NCBI GenBank assembly: GCA_038380435.1
Contig: JAWZYU010000024.1
Coordinates: 54,460,613-54,524,612 of the forward strand
Length of the DNA stretch: 64,000 nt
Direction: 5' to 3'
DNA from: Ryuthela nishihirai
Taxonomy: Eukaryota > Arthropoda > Arachnida > Araneae > Heptathelidae
Shown: positions 57,301-61,079 of the stretch, one piece after another
Layout of the letters: each line of letters opens with the position of its first letter
Position numbering within the stretch: position 1 is the first letter of the stretch
Program-made: the position numbers and the translations under genes
Notes under the pieces: generated by a model
What the model saw: the letters and a program-made list of their open reading frames with translations, nothing else
What the model was told of the DNA's origin: nothing
Databases searched by the model: none

Positions 57301-59540
57301 ATGTATTTAAAGTGACACTTCACAGTGAACAGCTTGAGCCTGATGAAGCCGCTGATGGGAGGCGAGTAAAATGCGTAGCTCCGAGTAACATCTAGGAGTA
57401 AATATGGACTCTAAATGTGAGTTAAGGAAGAGCCTTAGGTTTTAAAGTTTTTAAAGTTTTAATGGCCGAATTAGGATGTTTAAAGATTTATTGTGTTAAA
57501 AATGCCATAACCCGGAAAGAGAACAATTAGTAAAGGAAGGAGGTTACCAATATGTGCACAATTTCAAAGTTAATCCAGCATTAAGGATTTTGCAGAATAT
57601 ATTGAAAAGAGAACATCAAAGGCTGTTGGGACAGTGAAATGGAAGCCATCGGAAAATAATAATTGCGATGTAATATGGCAAAATGCCCGAGATAAAAGGT
57701 ATATGCCATATGTTATTCATCTACGCCAACCCAATAAGAATGTTTAACAACTATTCTGCTATATGGATTATGTTGAAATCTGTGTAAACATGTTCAACTA
57801 AGCTTCATTACATCTATAAGCATATGGACTGGTCGCACGGACTGTTCTGGAGTCATTATATCTGCCCTTGGACCAACTGGTCAACGATAACAACCGATGC
57901 AGTTTTACCAGCCTACTACGCAATTTGGTAACTAAACCTTTGTTATATACTCCACTAAGATCCTTTAAGTGTTGAGTTAAAGGTTATACCTTAGTTGGTA
58001 GAATTAACTGTGTAACATCATGATAAGTATACATACTAACTGCTATTTTGTGATTGTTAAAATAGGAGTCTCAACCCCCATAGAGGGGTAGACAAAAAAT
58101 GGTCGCAATTAGGTTGTTATGTATATTATGTGATACTCATTGCACTCTCCTAGGTTATAGAAGCATATTACACAGGATCACTTTATTGTACAGTAATTAT
58201 TTATTCGTGAGAAATTAAAGGGATTTTTTTTATAGCCTATGACATTCCCTGTATCACAAGCTTTCATTGGACGCATAAATCAGTAAATCTGCCTGTTTTG
58301 GTCGAAAGAAATGGTGGAACAACTGTTTTCACAAACCAGCAATCCGTTAAATGAGAAAAAAGCCATAGGAAGATAGGTAAAAGAATTTTCATTTTCCTCT
58401 GAAAACAAAAACTTTGAATGGCTACAGACAGACAGATGACAAAGTTGAAATAATGACTCGTTTTTCAAAAACGATTTTAAAAAAGTAACTTTTCTGCCTA
58501 ACTTCAAAATGCTGAAGGTTTCTTTGGCAAAAGCAACTCATTCTAGTCAACTTTTTCATAGCTTCAACAATGATAACAATAGTAATTCCAGATCAAGAAA
58601 TGAAGGAAATATTTTGAAATGAAAGTTTTACCTGAGGGAGCTTACATATTATTATTATTATATTTCATCATTTTCTAAAATCCCACTCTTTTACATTTAA
58701 ATTGAAATTTTATGCATTTATGCTGATATAATTTCTAACATTTTTATGCTTTTGCATGTGACAAGGATGTCCTGGAATGGCAAGTTATATCAGGCCCTGC
58801 AAAAATACTCACCTGCTCTGCATGCTGTAATTTGGTTTTTGAATTCAAGAAATGTTTTATCAGCAGAAATTCATTTCCAGCTCAGGGAAGTTTATGACAA
58901 AGATATTATGAATTGGCAGTGTCCCAGCTGCTCTAAAATGGTGTTAAGCTTCTGCACAACAATGCATGTCAGCACTGTGCCACAGTGACAACAACTTTTG
59001 TAGCATTTCCAGTAGGAGATATTGGTGCATCCTGCATGTAGCCATAATCTGGCACCTAGAAATGCAATTTTTTTTTTCCAACACTGAAGGAATCAAGCCA
59101 GAAAGATGCATGAAGGGGGAGGGGCAAGAAACTGTATTTTCAATGCAGTGTAACATTTCCCCCCCCCCCCCCATTTTACTGATCTTGAAAAATTTCTTGC
59201 AAAATGCATAAAATATAAATAAGTTTAATGATTATTTGCCAGCATTCTGAAAGGTAGGAGTCATGACCTCTTCCCTCTTAAATCCGGCCCTGTATGTACC
59301 TAGCAAATATGAAACCTGGGTGGGTCTGGTGACCCTTTTGTTGTAGTTATGTGATGATAATTATATTTTATTCTGTAGTGTTTGTTTTGTACTTTATTCT
59401 GGTTGAATAAAGGTATTGCATATTTCATCTGTTTTTGCATATTTATAGGGTGTCCCTTGGAACTCTAGAAGATTTTCTGAGCACATCATGCATCACAAGT
59501 TTAAGCTTTTTGAATAATCAAGAAGAAGGAGATCCTGAAA
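9235..59540 (+). CDS. PHKA: Phosphorylase b kinase regulatory subunit alpha, internal part
   Basis: Overall span of the recognised exons: 9235-9369, 11937-12046, then either 18212-18356 or 28436-28580, then 42076-42148 and 59449-59540. All junctions are AG/GT and the phases chain without a break (1, 0, 1, 2, 1). The joined product is about 150 residues. The alpha subunit is a large regulatory chain of the cytosolic glycogen phosphorylase kinase holoenzyme (alpha, beta, gamma, delta); it restrains the catalytic gamma subunit and is relieved by phosphorylation and calcium. The segment corresponds to the middle of the roughly 1,100-1,240-residue family protein, after the glucoamylase-like N-terminal domain. 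The N- and C-terminal exons are not recognised. Alpha is preferred over beta because of FTPQ, VLSH.Y and LKSGYINGTR, which I recall from arthropod alpha chains. Introns are full of transposons. Confidence 0.85.
9971..10356 (+). repeat. tRNA-derived SINE, family A, full copy
   Basis: Head with an A-box TGGCTCAGTCAGT and a B-box GGTTCGAGTCCC, then a body with AGATTTATCTCTGCAAAA, CAGTAGGGGACACCAATGGG, TGGATGGCCTTGA and CTTCTCTGAGCCTTCGGGGT, ending AACAACCCAACC. A perfect 12-bp target duplication, CAAAAGATGAAA, lies at 9959-9970 and 10357-10368, so this is a complete retroposed insertion. Other copies: 29901, 34627, 37273 and 61646. Confidence 0.9.
10530..11800. repeat. Second copy of the diverged non-coding repeat
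   Basis: Lines up patchily with 5770-6960 in the same orientation (see that entry for shared words). Internal degenerate units recur at about 11075, 11215 and 11330, around the words AGCCAGTGATG, ATCAGTGATGTA and CTAGCAATGTAG. Short open frames here are AT-rich and not family-like. Confidence 0.45.
11937..12046 (+). CDS. PHKA: PHKA exon 2 of window
   Basis: T-rich tract and AG at 11935-11936, donor GTAAAT after 12046. The split Gly codon from 9369 is completed and 36 codons follow: RNKKLGLSGR, then a variable FSREVGLL, then STSKLYTLQ and FTPQ. The Gly-Thr/Ser-Ser-Lys-Leu-Tyr block is a family hallmark. Ends exactly in phase 0. A LINE copy on the minus strand begins about 75 bases downstream, in the intron. 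Confidence 0.88.
12119..13141 (-). mobile_element. LINE (non-LTR retrotransposon) fragment L1, 3' half
   Basis: Minus-strand copy of the LINE repeated through the window. It covers the reverse transcriptase from the NIMKALYNNT segment to the 3' end, which carries a (GAT)n tail at 12121-12135. It includes the YADD-containing region, VINREKTKVMQ, NYLGSYVTYTGD, SYGSETWTFCKQDNKKLDAFDSRC and the C-terminal RERLHWFGYVACM. The frame is broken. It is joined at its 5' side to the inverted repeat at 13142, and part of it recurs inverted at 14398-14853. Confidence 0.85.
13142..14397. mobile_element. Penelope-like arm palindrome (fold-back)
   Basis: The sequence from about 13142 to 13562 is repeated in inverted orientation from about 13984 to 14397, around a spacer of about 420 bases. 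Shared words include GACCTCCGGAGGTGTA, CACCCTACTGGTGCTTAGTG, GAACATTTATTCATGTTCTG and CATGAGATTATATATGCAGATA. The arms resemble the arms of the element at 54429-58221: AATAATTACT near the outer edge, TACCAGC preceded by GATGCAGTT, and GACCAGTCC. No intact coding region lies in the spacer. It is best read as a short relative of that element, and it is embedded in a larger palindrome that includes LINE sequence. Confidence 0.65.
14398..14853 (+). mobile_element. LINE fragment, right arm of the palindrome
   Basis: Plus-strand LINE reverse transcriptase segment from ACAAGTTAGTTAACATAATG to TATACAGGTGAT, then abrupt change to unrelated sequence. It carries the stop-making change TTCAATAAGGGTGC where other copies read TTCGACAAGGGTGC. 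The minus-strand copy L1 has the same change, so both descend from one copy. The YADDLALL motif is intact here. Confidence 0.85.
15230..16125 (+). mobile_element. LINE fragment L2, 5' region and endonuclease piece
   Basis: 15260-15560 matches the LINE 5' leader seen at 30385-30670 and 47040-47310 (CTTTCAAAAGAGATATTCTC, GAGAAGTGGTCAAC, GGGTCCTGGTGCTGACCAT). 15985-16125 matches the endonuclease segment (ILNSVKKGDIS, then ISAKVGLDSD where others read FNAKVGTDSD). The middle is missing or diverged and the frame is broken. Confidence 0.7.
16126..18211. other. Intron sequence
   Basis: No feature supported other than AT-rich intronic DNA before exon 3a. The short frames do not resemble any family I know. 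Confidence 0.4.
18212..18356 (+). CDS. PHKA: PHKA alternative exon 3a
   Basis: Acceptor CACTTTCAG, 145 nt, phase 0 in and phase 1 out. It encodes FIDQQRFYVA, then TDLLIDTF, then IAFLKTSWHMLGRPTVV. The FIDQQ start is the version I recall from vertebrate alpha chains. The donor reads GTTGGT, weaker than the other donors. It is 19 of 48 residues identical to exon 3b, with the core FL.TSW.MLGRPT invariant. Including both 3a and 3b would shift the frame and stop at once, so it is read as one of a mutually exclusive pair. Confidence 0.85.
20162..20752. mobile_element. 591-bp internally deleted DNA transposon with DUF4817-type head
   Basis: Terminal inverted repeats of roughly 80-90 bp start CAGGGTGTCTCAAAAATATA and read inward through CTTTTAGGGGAGGTAGA and a divergent stretch to ATCTAAAGGAATGAGAATTG. 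It is flanked by TA on both sides (20160-20161 and 20753-20754), the target duplication of the IS630/Tc1/mariner superfamily. Removing it restores the LINE reading GATTCTAGATGCTTA, which agrees with the uninterrupted copies. The interior keeps only the start and the very end of a transposase. Confidence 0.88.
20339..20548 (+). pseudogene. Transposase N-terminal fragment (DUF4817-like)
   Basis: About 70 codons. LEDMHLVYGIAEGNGRAA, then MYQECFPRRHVPGHHLFA, match the helix-turn-helix DUF4817 domain found at the N-terminus of many arthropod transposases as I recall it. Directly after, in another frame, comes a HGGNFEHLL-like tail that normally ends such transposases. The catalytic DDE core between them is deleted. 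So the element cannot move itself and would need a full-length relative. Confidence 0.7.
22418..22512. repeat. Small tandem repeat around CTGATGTTCTAA
   Basis: Four or five imperfect units containing TCTGATGTTCTAA and CATCTCAATCTGA, of about 16 to 29 bases. They are flanked on the left by CTCCGTGACCCAATGCCACCA and on the right by CTCTGTGACCTAATGTCACTA, which are themselves a diverged pair. Confidence 0.65.
27185..27327 (-). repeat. Diverged tRNA-like SINE fragment
   Basis: On the minus strand: CAATGGCTGAGTGTTTAGTA (A-box-like) and CTGGGTTTGAATCAC (B-box-like), then a short body ending CTGCTGAGGGCCTGGGGC. Similar to family B but with a different spacer and shorter. Confidence 0.5.
27553..27750 (+). 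repeat. SINE family B, plus-strand copy upstream of exon 3b
   Basis: CCCTGTCCAAGTGGTTAGCA (A-box region), CTGGGGTACAACCCC (degraded B-box), CTGCTGAGGTTCCACCATCC, and CAGACCTCTGTGGCAATCAA before a T-rich end. It lies tail to tail with the minus-strand copy that follows. Confidence 0.75.
27764..27972 (-). repeat. SINE family B, minus-strand copy upstream of exon 3b
   Basis: AAATAAATACCCTCTCAAAC tail side first, then the body (GACAGGAGCCTCTCAG), the B-box complement GGGCTCGAACCC-like word AGCTCGAACCCAGG, and the complement of the A-box ending GGCCATGGAATGG. Together with 27553-27750 it forms an inverted pair with a spacer of about 15 bases. Confidence 0.75.
28436..28580 (+). CDS. PHKA: PHKA alternative exon 3b
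   Basis: Acceptor TACGTATAG, donor GTATGT (strong), 145 nt, phase 0 in and phase 1 out, exactly like exon 3a. It encodes NLDREDFYLV, then IEFLASTL, then IAFLRTSWGMLGRPTMC and ends HRYYL. The final G joins AG of the exon at 42076 to give Glu. The N-terminal half resembles the fly alpha chain as I remember it. An inverted pair of SINEs lies about 460 bases upstream. Confidence 0.87.
28581..29900. other. Intron sequence after exon 3b
   Basis: No supported feature. AT-rich intron DNA. Confidence 0.4.
29901..30247 (-). repeat. SINE family A, minus strand
   Basis: Starts at GCAGCACTTTTTTGCACACA (the tail AACAACCCAACCC is missing) and runs through CCCAAGTGCTCAGAGAAGG, CAAGGCCATCCA and AGAGATAAATCTCAATGCTG to a degraded head near CACACTACTGATTCC. 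About 85% alike by eye to 9971-10356. Confidence 0.75.
31922..32269 (+). pseudogene. LINE linker region between endonuclease and RT
   Basis: Open for 115 codons. KKEQKRQNCLSDKALEFISK and NRKHYRELNKRVKGQLAADK are a Lys/Arg-rich helical linker also present in copy L6 (48201-48410). No known catalytic motif. It belongs to the LINE polyprotein, not to a host gene. Confidence 0.7.
32597..33309 (+). pseudogene. LINE reverse transcriptase, frameshifted
   Basis: Two overlapping open frames that together make the RT core of copy L4. The first holds GRGCVDQICSLRQI, SFIDFKKAFDSVD (first catalytic Asp) and SGVRQGCILSPFLFSL; the second holds YADDLALLANN (catalytic pair) and VINREKTKVMQ. The shift lies where other copies read GGTTGTTGATTATG or GGTTATTGATTATG and this one reads GGTTGTTATTATG. 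Product would copy RNA into DNA at a nicked target. Here non-functional. Confidence 0.8.
33851..34370 (+). mobile_element. Extra LINE 3' end right behind L4
   Basis: Starts AGAGAGTGTGAAGAAATAGG and repeats the last 500 bases of the LINE (GTTAGTTATGGTAGTGAAAC, GCAGAGAGAGACTCCATTGG, GCTGCTTGAGGATGATGATG) in the same orientation as L4. It has its own changes, including a small repeat of GGTGAATARGGTTATGA at about 34130-34165. It is a second, 5'-truncated insertion or a tandem duplication. Confidence 0.75.
34627..35016 (+). repeat. SINE family A, full copy
   Basis: Head with GGTGGCTCTGCC (A-box region) and AGGTTTGAGTCCC (B-box), the family body and tail AACAACTCAACCCT. The 10-bp target duplication GAGTAAGAAA is at 34617-34626 and 35017-35026. 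A complete retroposed insertion. Confidence 0.88.
35339..35412. mobile_element. 74-bp palindromic MITE
   Basis: Perfect 26-bp inverted ends, CTGCTCACAAAAATTAGGGG plus ATATTT, around about 22 bases of spacer. TA flanks both sides (35337-35338 and 35413-35414), as for Tc1/mariner targets. It has no room for a gene. Confidence 0.85.
35415..36964. other. Intron sequence
   Basis: No supported feature. A 98-codon frame at 35724-36020 is Leu/Phe-rich with no family wording and is read as chance. Confidence 0.4.
36965..37100 (+). repeat. tRNA-derived SINE, family C, copy 1
   Basis: GGTAGCTCAGTGGTCCAGAGC (A-box) and GGGTTCATATCCC (B-box) around a tRNA-like stem CCTGA/TCAGG, followed by CAAGACAATTTTTCCTCTAA and CTTCAAAGTGGTAATTTATA. 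The second copy lies at 37614. The tRNA-like head lacks a mature tRNA 3' end, so a functional tRNA gene is unlikely. Confidence 0.75.
37273..37605 (+). repeat. SINE family A, 5'-truncated, nested at family C
   Basis: Begins inside the head at TGGGTTTGAGTCCCAGCTGG and runs to the tail AACAACCCAACC. A 9-bp target duplication, CTTGATTGG, lies at 37264-37272 and 37606-37614. The target word also precedes family C copy 1 at 36957, so this SINE landed at the start of a second family C unit. Confidence 0.85.
37614..37750 (+). repeat. SINE family C, copy 2
   Basis: CGACCAGTAGCTCAGTGGTC, a stem ACCTGACATGTTATAAGGAG, GGGTTCATATCCC and the tail CAAGACAATTTTTCTTCTAA. About 90% like copy 1. It is in the same orientation, with the family A SINE between them. 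Confidence 0.75.
37751..39960. other. Intron sequence with two exon-like islands not used
   Basis: 38880-38950 (donor GTGAGT) and 39068-39150 look like exons, but their lengths would break the frame between exon 3 and the exon at 42076. They are not called. The rest is AT-rich. Confidence 0.35.
40003..41447 (+). mobile_element. LINE copy L5, best preserved RT
   Basis: 5'-truncated copy that enters the LINE just before the RT and ends with GCTGCTTGCTGATGATGAAG. Open frames 39973-40308 and 40315-41031 are the same frame, separated by one TAG at 40306-40308 where other copies read CAG. All core motifs are present: GFRSGRGCVDQIFSLRQ, SFIDFKKAFDSVD, SGVRQGCILSPFLF and YADDLALL. A small duplication/rearrangement near 40990-41030 then breaks the C-terminal part, which resumes at 41185-41427 (NRVMNSVPKGLRKRGRPRMR). 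It looks like the youngest copy here. Confidence 0.87.
40315..41031 (+). pseudogene. LINE reverse transcriptase core, one stop upstream
   Basis: 238 codons without a stop. Catalytic Asp in DFKKAFDSVD and the YADD pair at about codons 109-112 are present. VINREKTKVMK, NYLGSYVTDNGD and the basic tail RNRRIHLKTK follow. In the family this enzyme primes DNA synthesis from a nick made by the endonuclease. The endonuclease part is absent in this copy, so it could not move alone. Confidence 0.82.
41482..41690 (+). repeat. SINE family B, plus-strand, well preserved
   Basis: GCCGTCCCTTGGCCGAGTGG, GGTTAGCGCACTTGACTAG, CTGGGTTCGAGCCCCGGGTA, CTGCTGAGGTCCTGCCATCC, GACAGACTCC-like body and tail GAGAGGGTATTTATTTATTA. 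It is the cleanest copy of the family in the window and gives the best view of the tRNA-like head. Confidence 0.85.
42076..42148 (+). CDS. PHKA: PHKA exon 4 of window
   Basis: Acceptor TTTTACAG, donor GTAGGT. 73 nt encoding the end of a split Glu codon, then HDNVPLAMIS and KKLKSGYINGT, ending with two bases of Arg. The LKSGYINGTR block is very characteristic of invertebrate alpha subunits. The phase fits both exon 3a and exon 3b directly, which argues against extra exons in the 13.5 kb between 3b and this one. Confidence 0.88.
42290..42440 (+). repeat. SINE family B, internally deleted
   Basis: Head with CTTGGTTACTGATCAGAGGG and CTGGGTTCGAGCCCCAGGGT, then CTGCTGAGGTCCCGCCATCC, then straight to CTCTGTGGCAAGCAGTTGCT. 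The body segment TCTGGCATATAAACTGGCAG is lost. It lies about 140 bases after the kinase exon at 42076-42148. Confidence 0.75.
42930..44180 (+). pseudogene. Tc1-like transposase pseudogene
   Basis: The left end is probably at about 42937 (CTGCTGCTCAAAATTAAAGG, a typical Tc1-like terminus). Transposase pieces in shifting frames: a helix-turn-helix part (43150-43290), NGYMSLTARWNRVMTAKQLS and RVSRHTVIRRLRE (about 43360-43490), FTDELRFSL (43618 on), LIDDN (43890 region) and RSPDLSPIEYVWDALGR (43975 on). These carry the DD34E catalytic residues of the family: Asp of FTDE, Asp of IDDN and Glu of SPIEY. Several frame changes and stops make it dead. No matching right-hand terminal repeat was found. 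Confidence 0.75.
44399..44463. repeat. (CCTC)n simple repeat
   Basis: About 16 uninterrupted or nearly uninterrupted CCTC units, with one CCTT near the right end. The predicted frame through it (PSLPPSLPP) is an artefact. Confidence 0.97.
44470..44580 (+). repeat. SINE family E fragment
   Basis: AACACTGGAAAACATGAGTT, TTCGAGTTCCACACAT (B-box-like) and TGCAAAAAAGTATTTCTTGA resemble the family at 45600. Only a partial head and the tail are present. Confidence 0.45.
45370..45530 (-). repeat. SINE family E, minus strand
   Basis: Complement of GGTTAG-type head: AGTGGTCTTAGAACACTGGC, ATGAATCTGGAGAGAAGAGA, then the tail GTTTTGTGGAAAAA side. The right end carries CATTCATCCACTAATGTGAC, which returns inverted at about 46800-46830. 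Confidence 0.6.
45600..45745 (+). repeat. SINE family E, plus strand
   Basis: GGTCCTAGTTAAGTGGTTAG (A-box region), GTGTATTCAAGTCCTGCA (B-box region), CAAAACTAATTTTTTCCACA and a T-rich tail with GAATTCACTATTTATTGATT. tRNA-derived by its boxes. Confidence 0.65.
45960..46680 (-). pseudogene. Tc1-like transposase pseudogene, minus strand
   Basis: Read on the minus strand, 46398-46640 encodes GNRRNCTHKSGVLWCLAMN, then LVFVLISTMVDVFIVIQGKG, which lines up with the W..VLFSDESRF.L...DGR..V.R..GER segment of Tc1-like transposases. The catalytic Asp context (SDESRF) has become MNLVF. Further left, the DNA text around ATGTGTTCAATAGGTGAAAG and ACGAGCGTGCTGGCCATGG is the complement of the RSPDLSPIEH-like region of related elements. 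Dead and heavily mutated. Confidence 0.65.
46785..46970 (+). repeat. SINE family E, second plus copy with inverted 32-bp word
   Basis: GGTAGATTGATAAGTCACAT plus TAGTGGATGAAT at 46796-46827 is the exact inverted match of 45497-45528. It is followed by GCTTTAGTGGTCTTTAAACA, GGGTTTGAATCCTGCACATC (B-box) and AAACTAAAATTTTCCACAAA. With 45370-45530 it brackets the Tc1-like pseudogene. Confidence 0.65.
47431..47940 (+). pseudogene. LINE endonuclease fragment
   Basis: 169 open codons, of which about 120 are LINE endonuclease. The GDFNAKV block carries the Asp/Asn pair of the apurinic-type endonuclease fold, and GFRITSIYYKHHNIKKYTW-like text follows. The N-terminal catalytic Glu region is deleted. 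This nuclease normally nicks the target for primed reverse transcription. Confidence 0.7.
48637..48964. mobile_element. 328-bp hAT-type MITE
   Basis: Ends CAGTGGTTCTCAACCTTTTA and, inverted, TAGGGGTTCTCAAC; 12 of the first 14 bases agree. It is flanked by TTCTAAAC (48629-48636) and the diverged TTTTGAAT (48965-48972), an 8-bp duplication as expected for hAT. Copy L3 shows the empty site, GTTCTAAACAATGTGG. The interior has (GATA)n and (TA)n/(CA)n runs and no gene. The terminus is like that of Charlie-type elements as I recall. Confidence 0.85.
49560..49680. repeat. tRNA-like SINE fragments in both orientations
   Basis: AGAATGGGATTCGAACCCAC (complement of a B-box and its stem) is followed 40 bases later by TTGGTTTGAATCCCACTCAG (B-box forward) and AGTTTTCACCTAATTATTTC. 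They resemble the head of family C but are too short to assign firmly. Confidence 0.45.
50111..52964 (-). mobile_element. Complete Tigger/pogo-type DNA transposon
   Basis: Terminal inverted repeats CACCCAGTTCTGTTTTTACA (left, 50111-50130) and, inverted, CACCCAATTCTGTTTTTACA (right), 19 of 20 identical. A TA duplication lies directly outside at 50109-50110 and 52965-52966. The 2,854-bp body holds one transposase pseudogene on the minus strand. TA targets and a CENP-B/DDE transposase are the hallmarks of the pogo/Tigger group. Confidence 0.92.
51001..52354 (-). pseudogene. Tigger-type transposase (TIGD1-like), broken
   Basis: Order on the minus strand: N-terminal helix-turn-helix from 52354 (KQKRKTISLDIKIQILDHLA, SISKYFGLNEATI); second DNA-binding domain of the CENP-B type near 52002-51850 (TGWLAGFLQRHEFHNAKIKG); first catalytic Asp in ADET at about 51736, followed by MPSRIYVAKSQKTVGGFKAA; then the open frame 51555-51001 with LPVYWMANKKAWATKEIFNE, second Asp in LLIIDNVPGHP and third in NTTSLIQPLDQGIIATFK. 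All three catalytic Asp are still visible. Breaks: frame changes between the four blocks, a stop before LPVYW, and short AAGGATGT/TTGTATTA tandem copies near 51200-51330. Residue order and length (about 450) agree with the family. Cuts and pastes its own ends in living copies; here dead. Confidence 0.88.
52967..54428. other. Intron sequence
   Basis: No supported feature; AT-rich. A 98-codon minus-strand frame at 53163-53459 shows no family wording. Confidence 0.35.
54429..55430 (-). repeat. Left inverted arm of the Penelope-like element
   Basis: Outer end CTTTAATTTCTCACGAATAA; inner end near GAAGCAGAAGAGTCCATGCA. The inner 120 bases are the reverse complement of the endonuclease C-terminus. 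Confidence 0.85.
55445..57315 (+). pseudogene. Penelope-type RT with GIY-YIG endonuclease, broken
   Basis: Pieces in order: N-terminal part 55445-55756 (KDIKILLADKTNQLVLMDKE, the usual D-K-G-N.V-MDK-like block); 55767-56102 with LFVKIKLHKQDYPFRPLVC and SFDVVSLYPSL (RT motif A, catalytic Asp); 56078-56407 with QTEGVPMGST and YLRYVDNILIFW, where the family has VDD; 56388-56573 with QLSYLDIFI; 56576-56935 with RAYRYCSEQDSF; then DSYIGKTYRQYATRILEH (YIG, Arg and EH of the GIY-YIG nuclease) near 56970-57030. At least four frame changes or stops. The GIY half reads VYQI, and no Cys pair is seen in the nuclease. The second Asp of the metal-binding pair is Asn, so the enzyme was dead even apart from the frame breaks. 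Confidence 0.85.
57219..58221 (+). repeat. Right inverted arm of the Penelope-like element
   Basis: Inner end GCTGCAGGGACTCTTCTGCT, outer end CGTGAGAAATTAAAG. It differs from the left arm by scattered substitutions and one small insertion (TTAT near 58200). Confidence 0.85.
58746..59110 (+). pseudogene. Mariner-type transposase remnant, internally deleted
   Basis: HAVIWFLNSRNVLSAEIHFQ, then LREVYDKDIMN, matches the N-terminal helix-turn-helix (HTH_48 type) of mariner transposases. Some 60 bases later another frame reads LLHNNACQHCA, as in the LLHDNARPH-type catalytic block that normally lies about 200 residues further on. So the middle of the gene is deleted. No terminal repeats found. Confidence 0.65.
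59449..59540 (+). CDS. PHKA: PHKA exon 5 of window
   Basis: Acceptor ATTTATAG, donor GTAAAA. Completes the Arg codon and encodes VSLGTLEDFLSTSCITSLSF, then LNNQEEGDPE, ending with one base. In the family this follows NGTR directly. The intron before it is about 17 kb and holds Tc1, LINE, Tigger and Penelope-like elements. No further exon is convincingly recognised in the remaining 4.4 kb. Confidence 0.87.
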
Positions 59541-59919
59541 GTAAAATAAATTATTAATCCAAATATTAATACAATGCACTTAAATATTTATTTGCATTAT
59601 TTTTTGTTTCACTGTTGTTGCTATCTCATGCCAGTTTTTTGTTGCAGAGTGGATTGAATTATCAAGTCACCAAAACCTTATGCTTTCCGGCAAGGAAACC
59701 CACTGATTATCAGAAACATCCAACCCATCCTTTAATGTTTTTTATAAAGTTCTTTCCACATCTGAAGCACTGACATTACTTTCATAATTCAAAACTATGC
59801 AGTTGGTGTTGTAGATGTCTTTGCTGTCCTATGTAAAGTTTTTTTATGTAAAGGAATACTAGAATTAAGTAAAAACAACATGCAATCCTTTATAGTCTAT
59901 TTTTACATATCTATATACA
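59541..59919. other. Intron start after PHKA exon 5
   Basis: No further kinase exon recognised. TTGTTGCAG at 59639-59647 is a good-looking acceptor, but the frame after it does not match the family and runs to a stop. Confidence 0.35.
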
Positions 59920-61040
59920 CTGAGATGCCAGTCTATTAAGTACACCTACCTTGTTGCATGTTGCACCTTCTTGGCCTTCAGAACAGCATGCATTCATCAG
60001 AGCATGGAACTTGCAAGATACTGGATGCATTGGGCAGGAATGTTGCAGAAATGATTGTGTTGCGCAGATGCTGCACATTGGATTGTGGCACAGTCTCACT
60101 GCGAACACTCCTTTCCACCTCATCCGAAAGATCCTTGATAGGATTAGATCTGGGGATTGGGAAAACCAATGAAGAAAGGAAAACTCGCTAGCATGTTCCT
60201 GGTGACATTCGGTAACAATATATGCTTTATGAGCAGGTGTATTATCATGCAGAATATGTTCATCCAAGTGAAGATAAACTGTAGCCGTGAAGGGATGAAC
60301 CTGTCAGCAATAATGTTTGCTCAAATACACTGTGGCTTTCAGATGTCCTTCGTCGAGTATCAAGGGGCAGAAAAACATTCCTCACACCATCACACCACCA
60401 ACCTGTACTGTTGACACCAGACAAGATGGCTCCATGGCCTTATGTTGCTTGTGCCAAATTCTAATCTTTCCATCAACACAATGCAAAAGTAATCCTGATT
60501 TTTCCAACCAGTCTACCTTTTTCCAGTTCTCAATGGTCCAATATCGATGCTCTTGTGCTCACTGGTGGCACACTTTCATGTTCTTTGCTGACATTGGCAC
60601 TTGACATGGTTGGCTGCTATTGCAAGACAAGGTTTGATATATGGTGCATTCAGAGATGACCTTTCTACACACCACTTTTTAATTCTGCTGTGATTTGCCT
60701 GGTTCTGTTCCATCTGTTTATTTGCACAATTCTCACCAGTCTACTTTGACCCCTCTGATCCACAAGCTATTTTCATCCACAGGATTTGCTGATCACTGGT
60801 AGTATTTTGCTTTTCCACCATTCTTGGTAAACCCTTGAAACGGCTGTACTTGAAAAGCCCAGGAGGACAGCTATTTAAGAGATGCTAGAACTGGCATGCC
60901 TAACACCATCTATCATGCCACGTTCAAGTCTCTCATGTCACTTGTTTGCCCATTCTAATGCTCAATCCAACTCTTAACTGACAGCTCAAAGAGCTGTTCT
61001 GCCTGATTTATTCTGCACAGTGCTGTGAAGTGACATATTA
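59920..61040 (-). pseudogene. Tc1-like transposase pseudogene (vertebrate-fish type wording)
   Basis: The left end ACACTGAGATGCCAGTCTAT plus TAAGTACACCTACC is like the ACTGGCC...TTTATTAGGTACACC terminus of a Tc1-like family common in fish genomes, as I remember it. The antisense text agrees along the length: HILHDNTPAHKA (catalytic Asp block; 60240 region), CCATGGCCTTATGTTGCTTG (HD/W block), CACCTTTC-type middle, and TATCATGCCACGTTCAAGTC close to the start codon at about 60950. Several stops and shifts. The DNA-binding part lies at 60640-60960. Right-hand terminal repeat not found. Confidence 0.7.
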
Positions 61041-61079
61041 CATGTTGAAAAGCAGCAAGGTAGCAAGCAAATTGAATAG

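Larger units (their letters stand above)
54429..58221 (+). mobile_element. Penelope-like retroelement between long inverted repeats
   Basis: Left arm 54429 to about 55430 and right arm about 57219 to 58221 are inverted copies of about 1 kb, very similar by eye (for example GGTCGCAATTAGGTTGTTAT, GCCGCTGATGGGAGGCGAGT, GACTGGTCGCACGGACTGTT). The 1.8-kb centre codes a broken Penelope-type reverse transcriptase and GIY-YIG endonuclease. The right arm overlaps the end of the endonuclease frame, so the left arm carries the same coding end backwards. Inverted or tandem terminal repeats are known in this class, caused by partial copies joined to the element. It lies in the intron before the kinase exon at 59449. 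Confidence 0.85.

Noticed and set aside
9235..59540. Kinase beta subunit (PHKB) instead of alpha
   Set aside because: Beta is known to have mutually exclusive exons in mammals, which made it tempting, but FTPQ, VLSH.Y and LKSGYINGTR followed by DFLSTSC fit alpha chains better. A protein alignment would settle it.
59648..59800. Possible exon after TTTTTGTTGCAG
   Set aside because: The in-phase translation runs to a stop with no similarity to the alpha subunit, and no donor is convincing.
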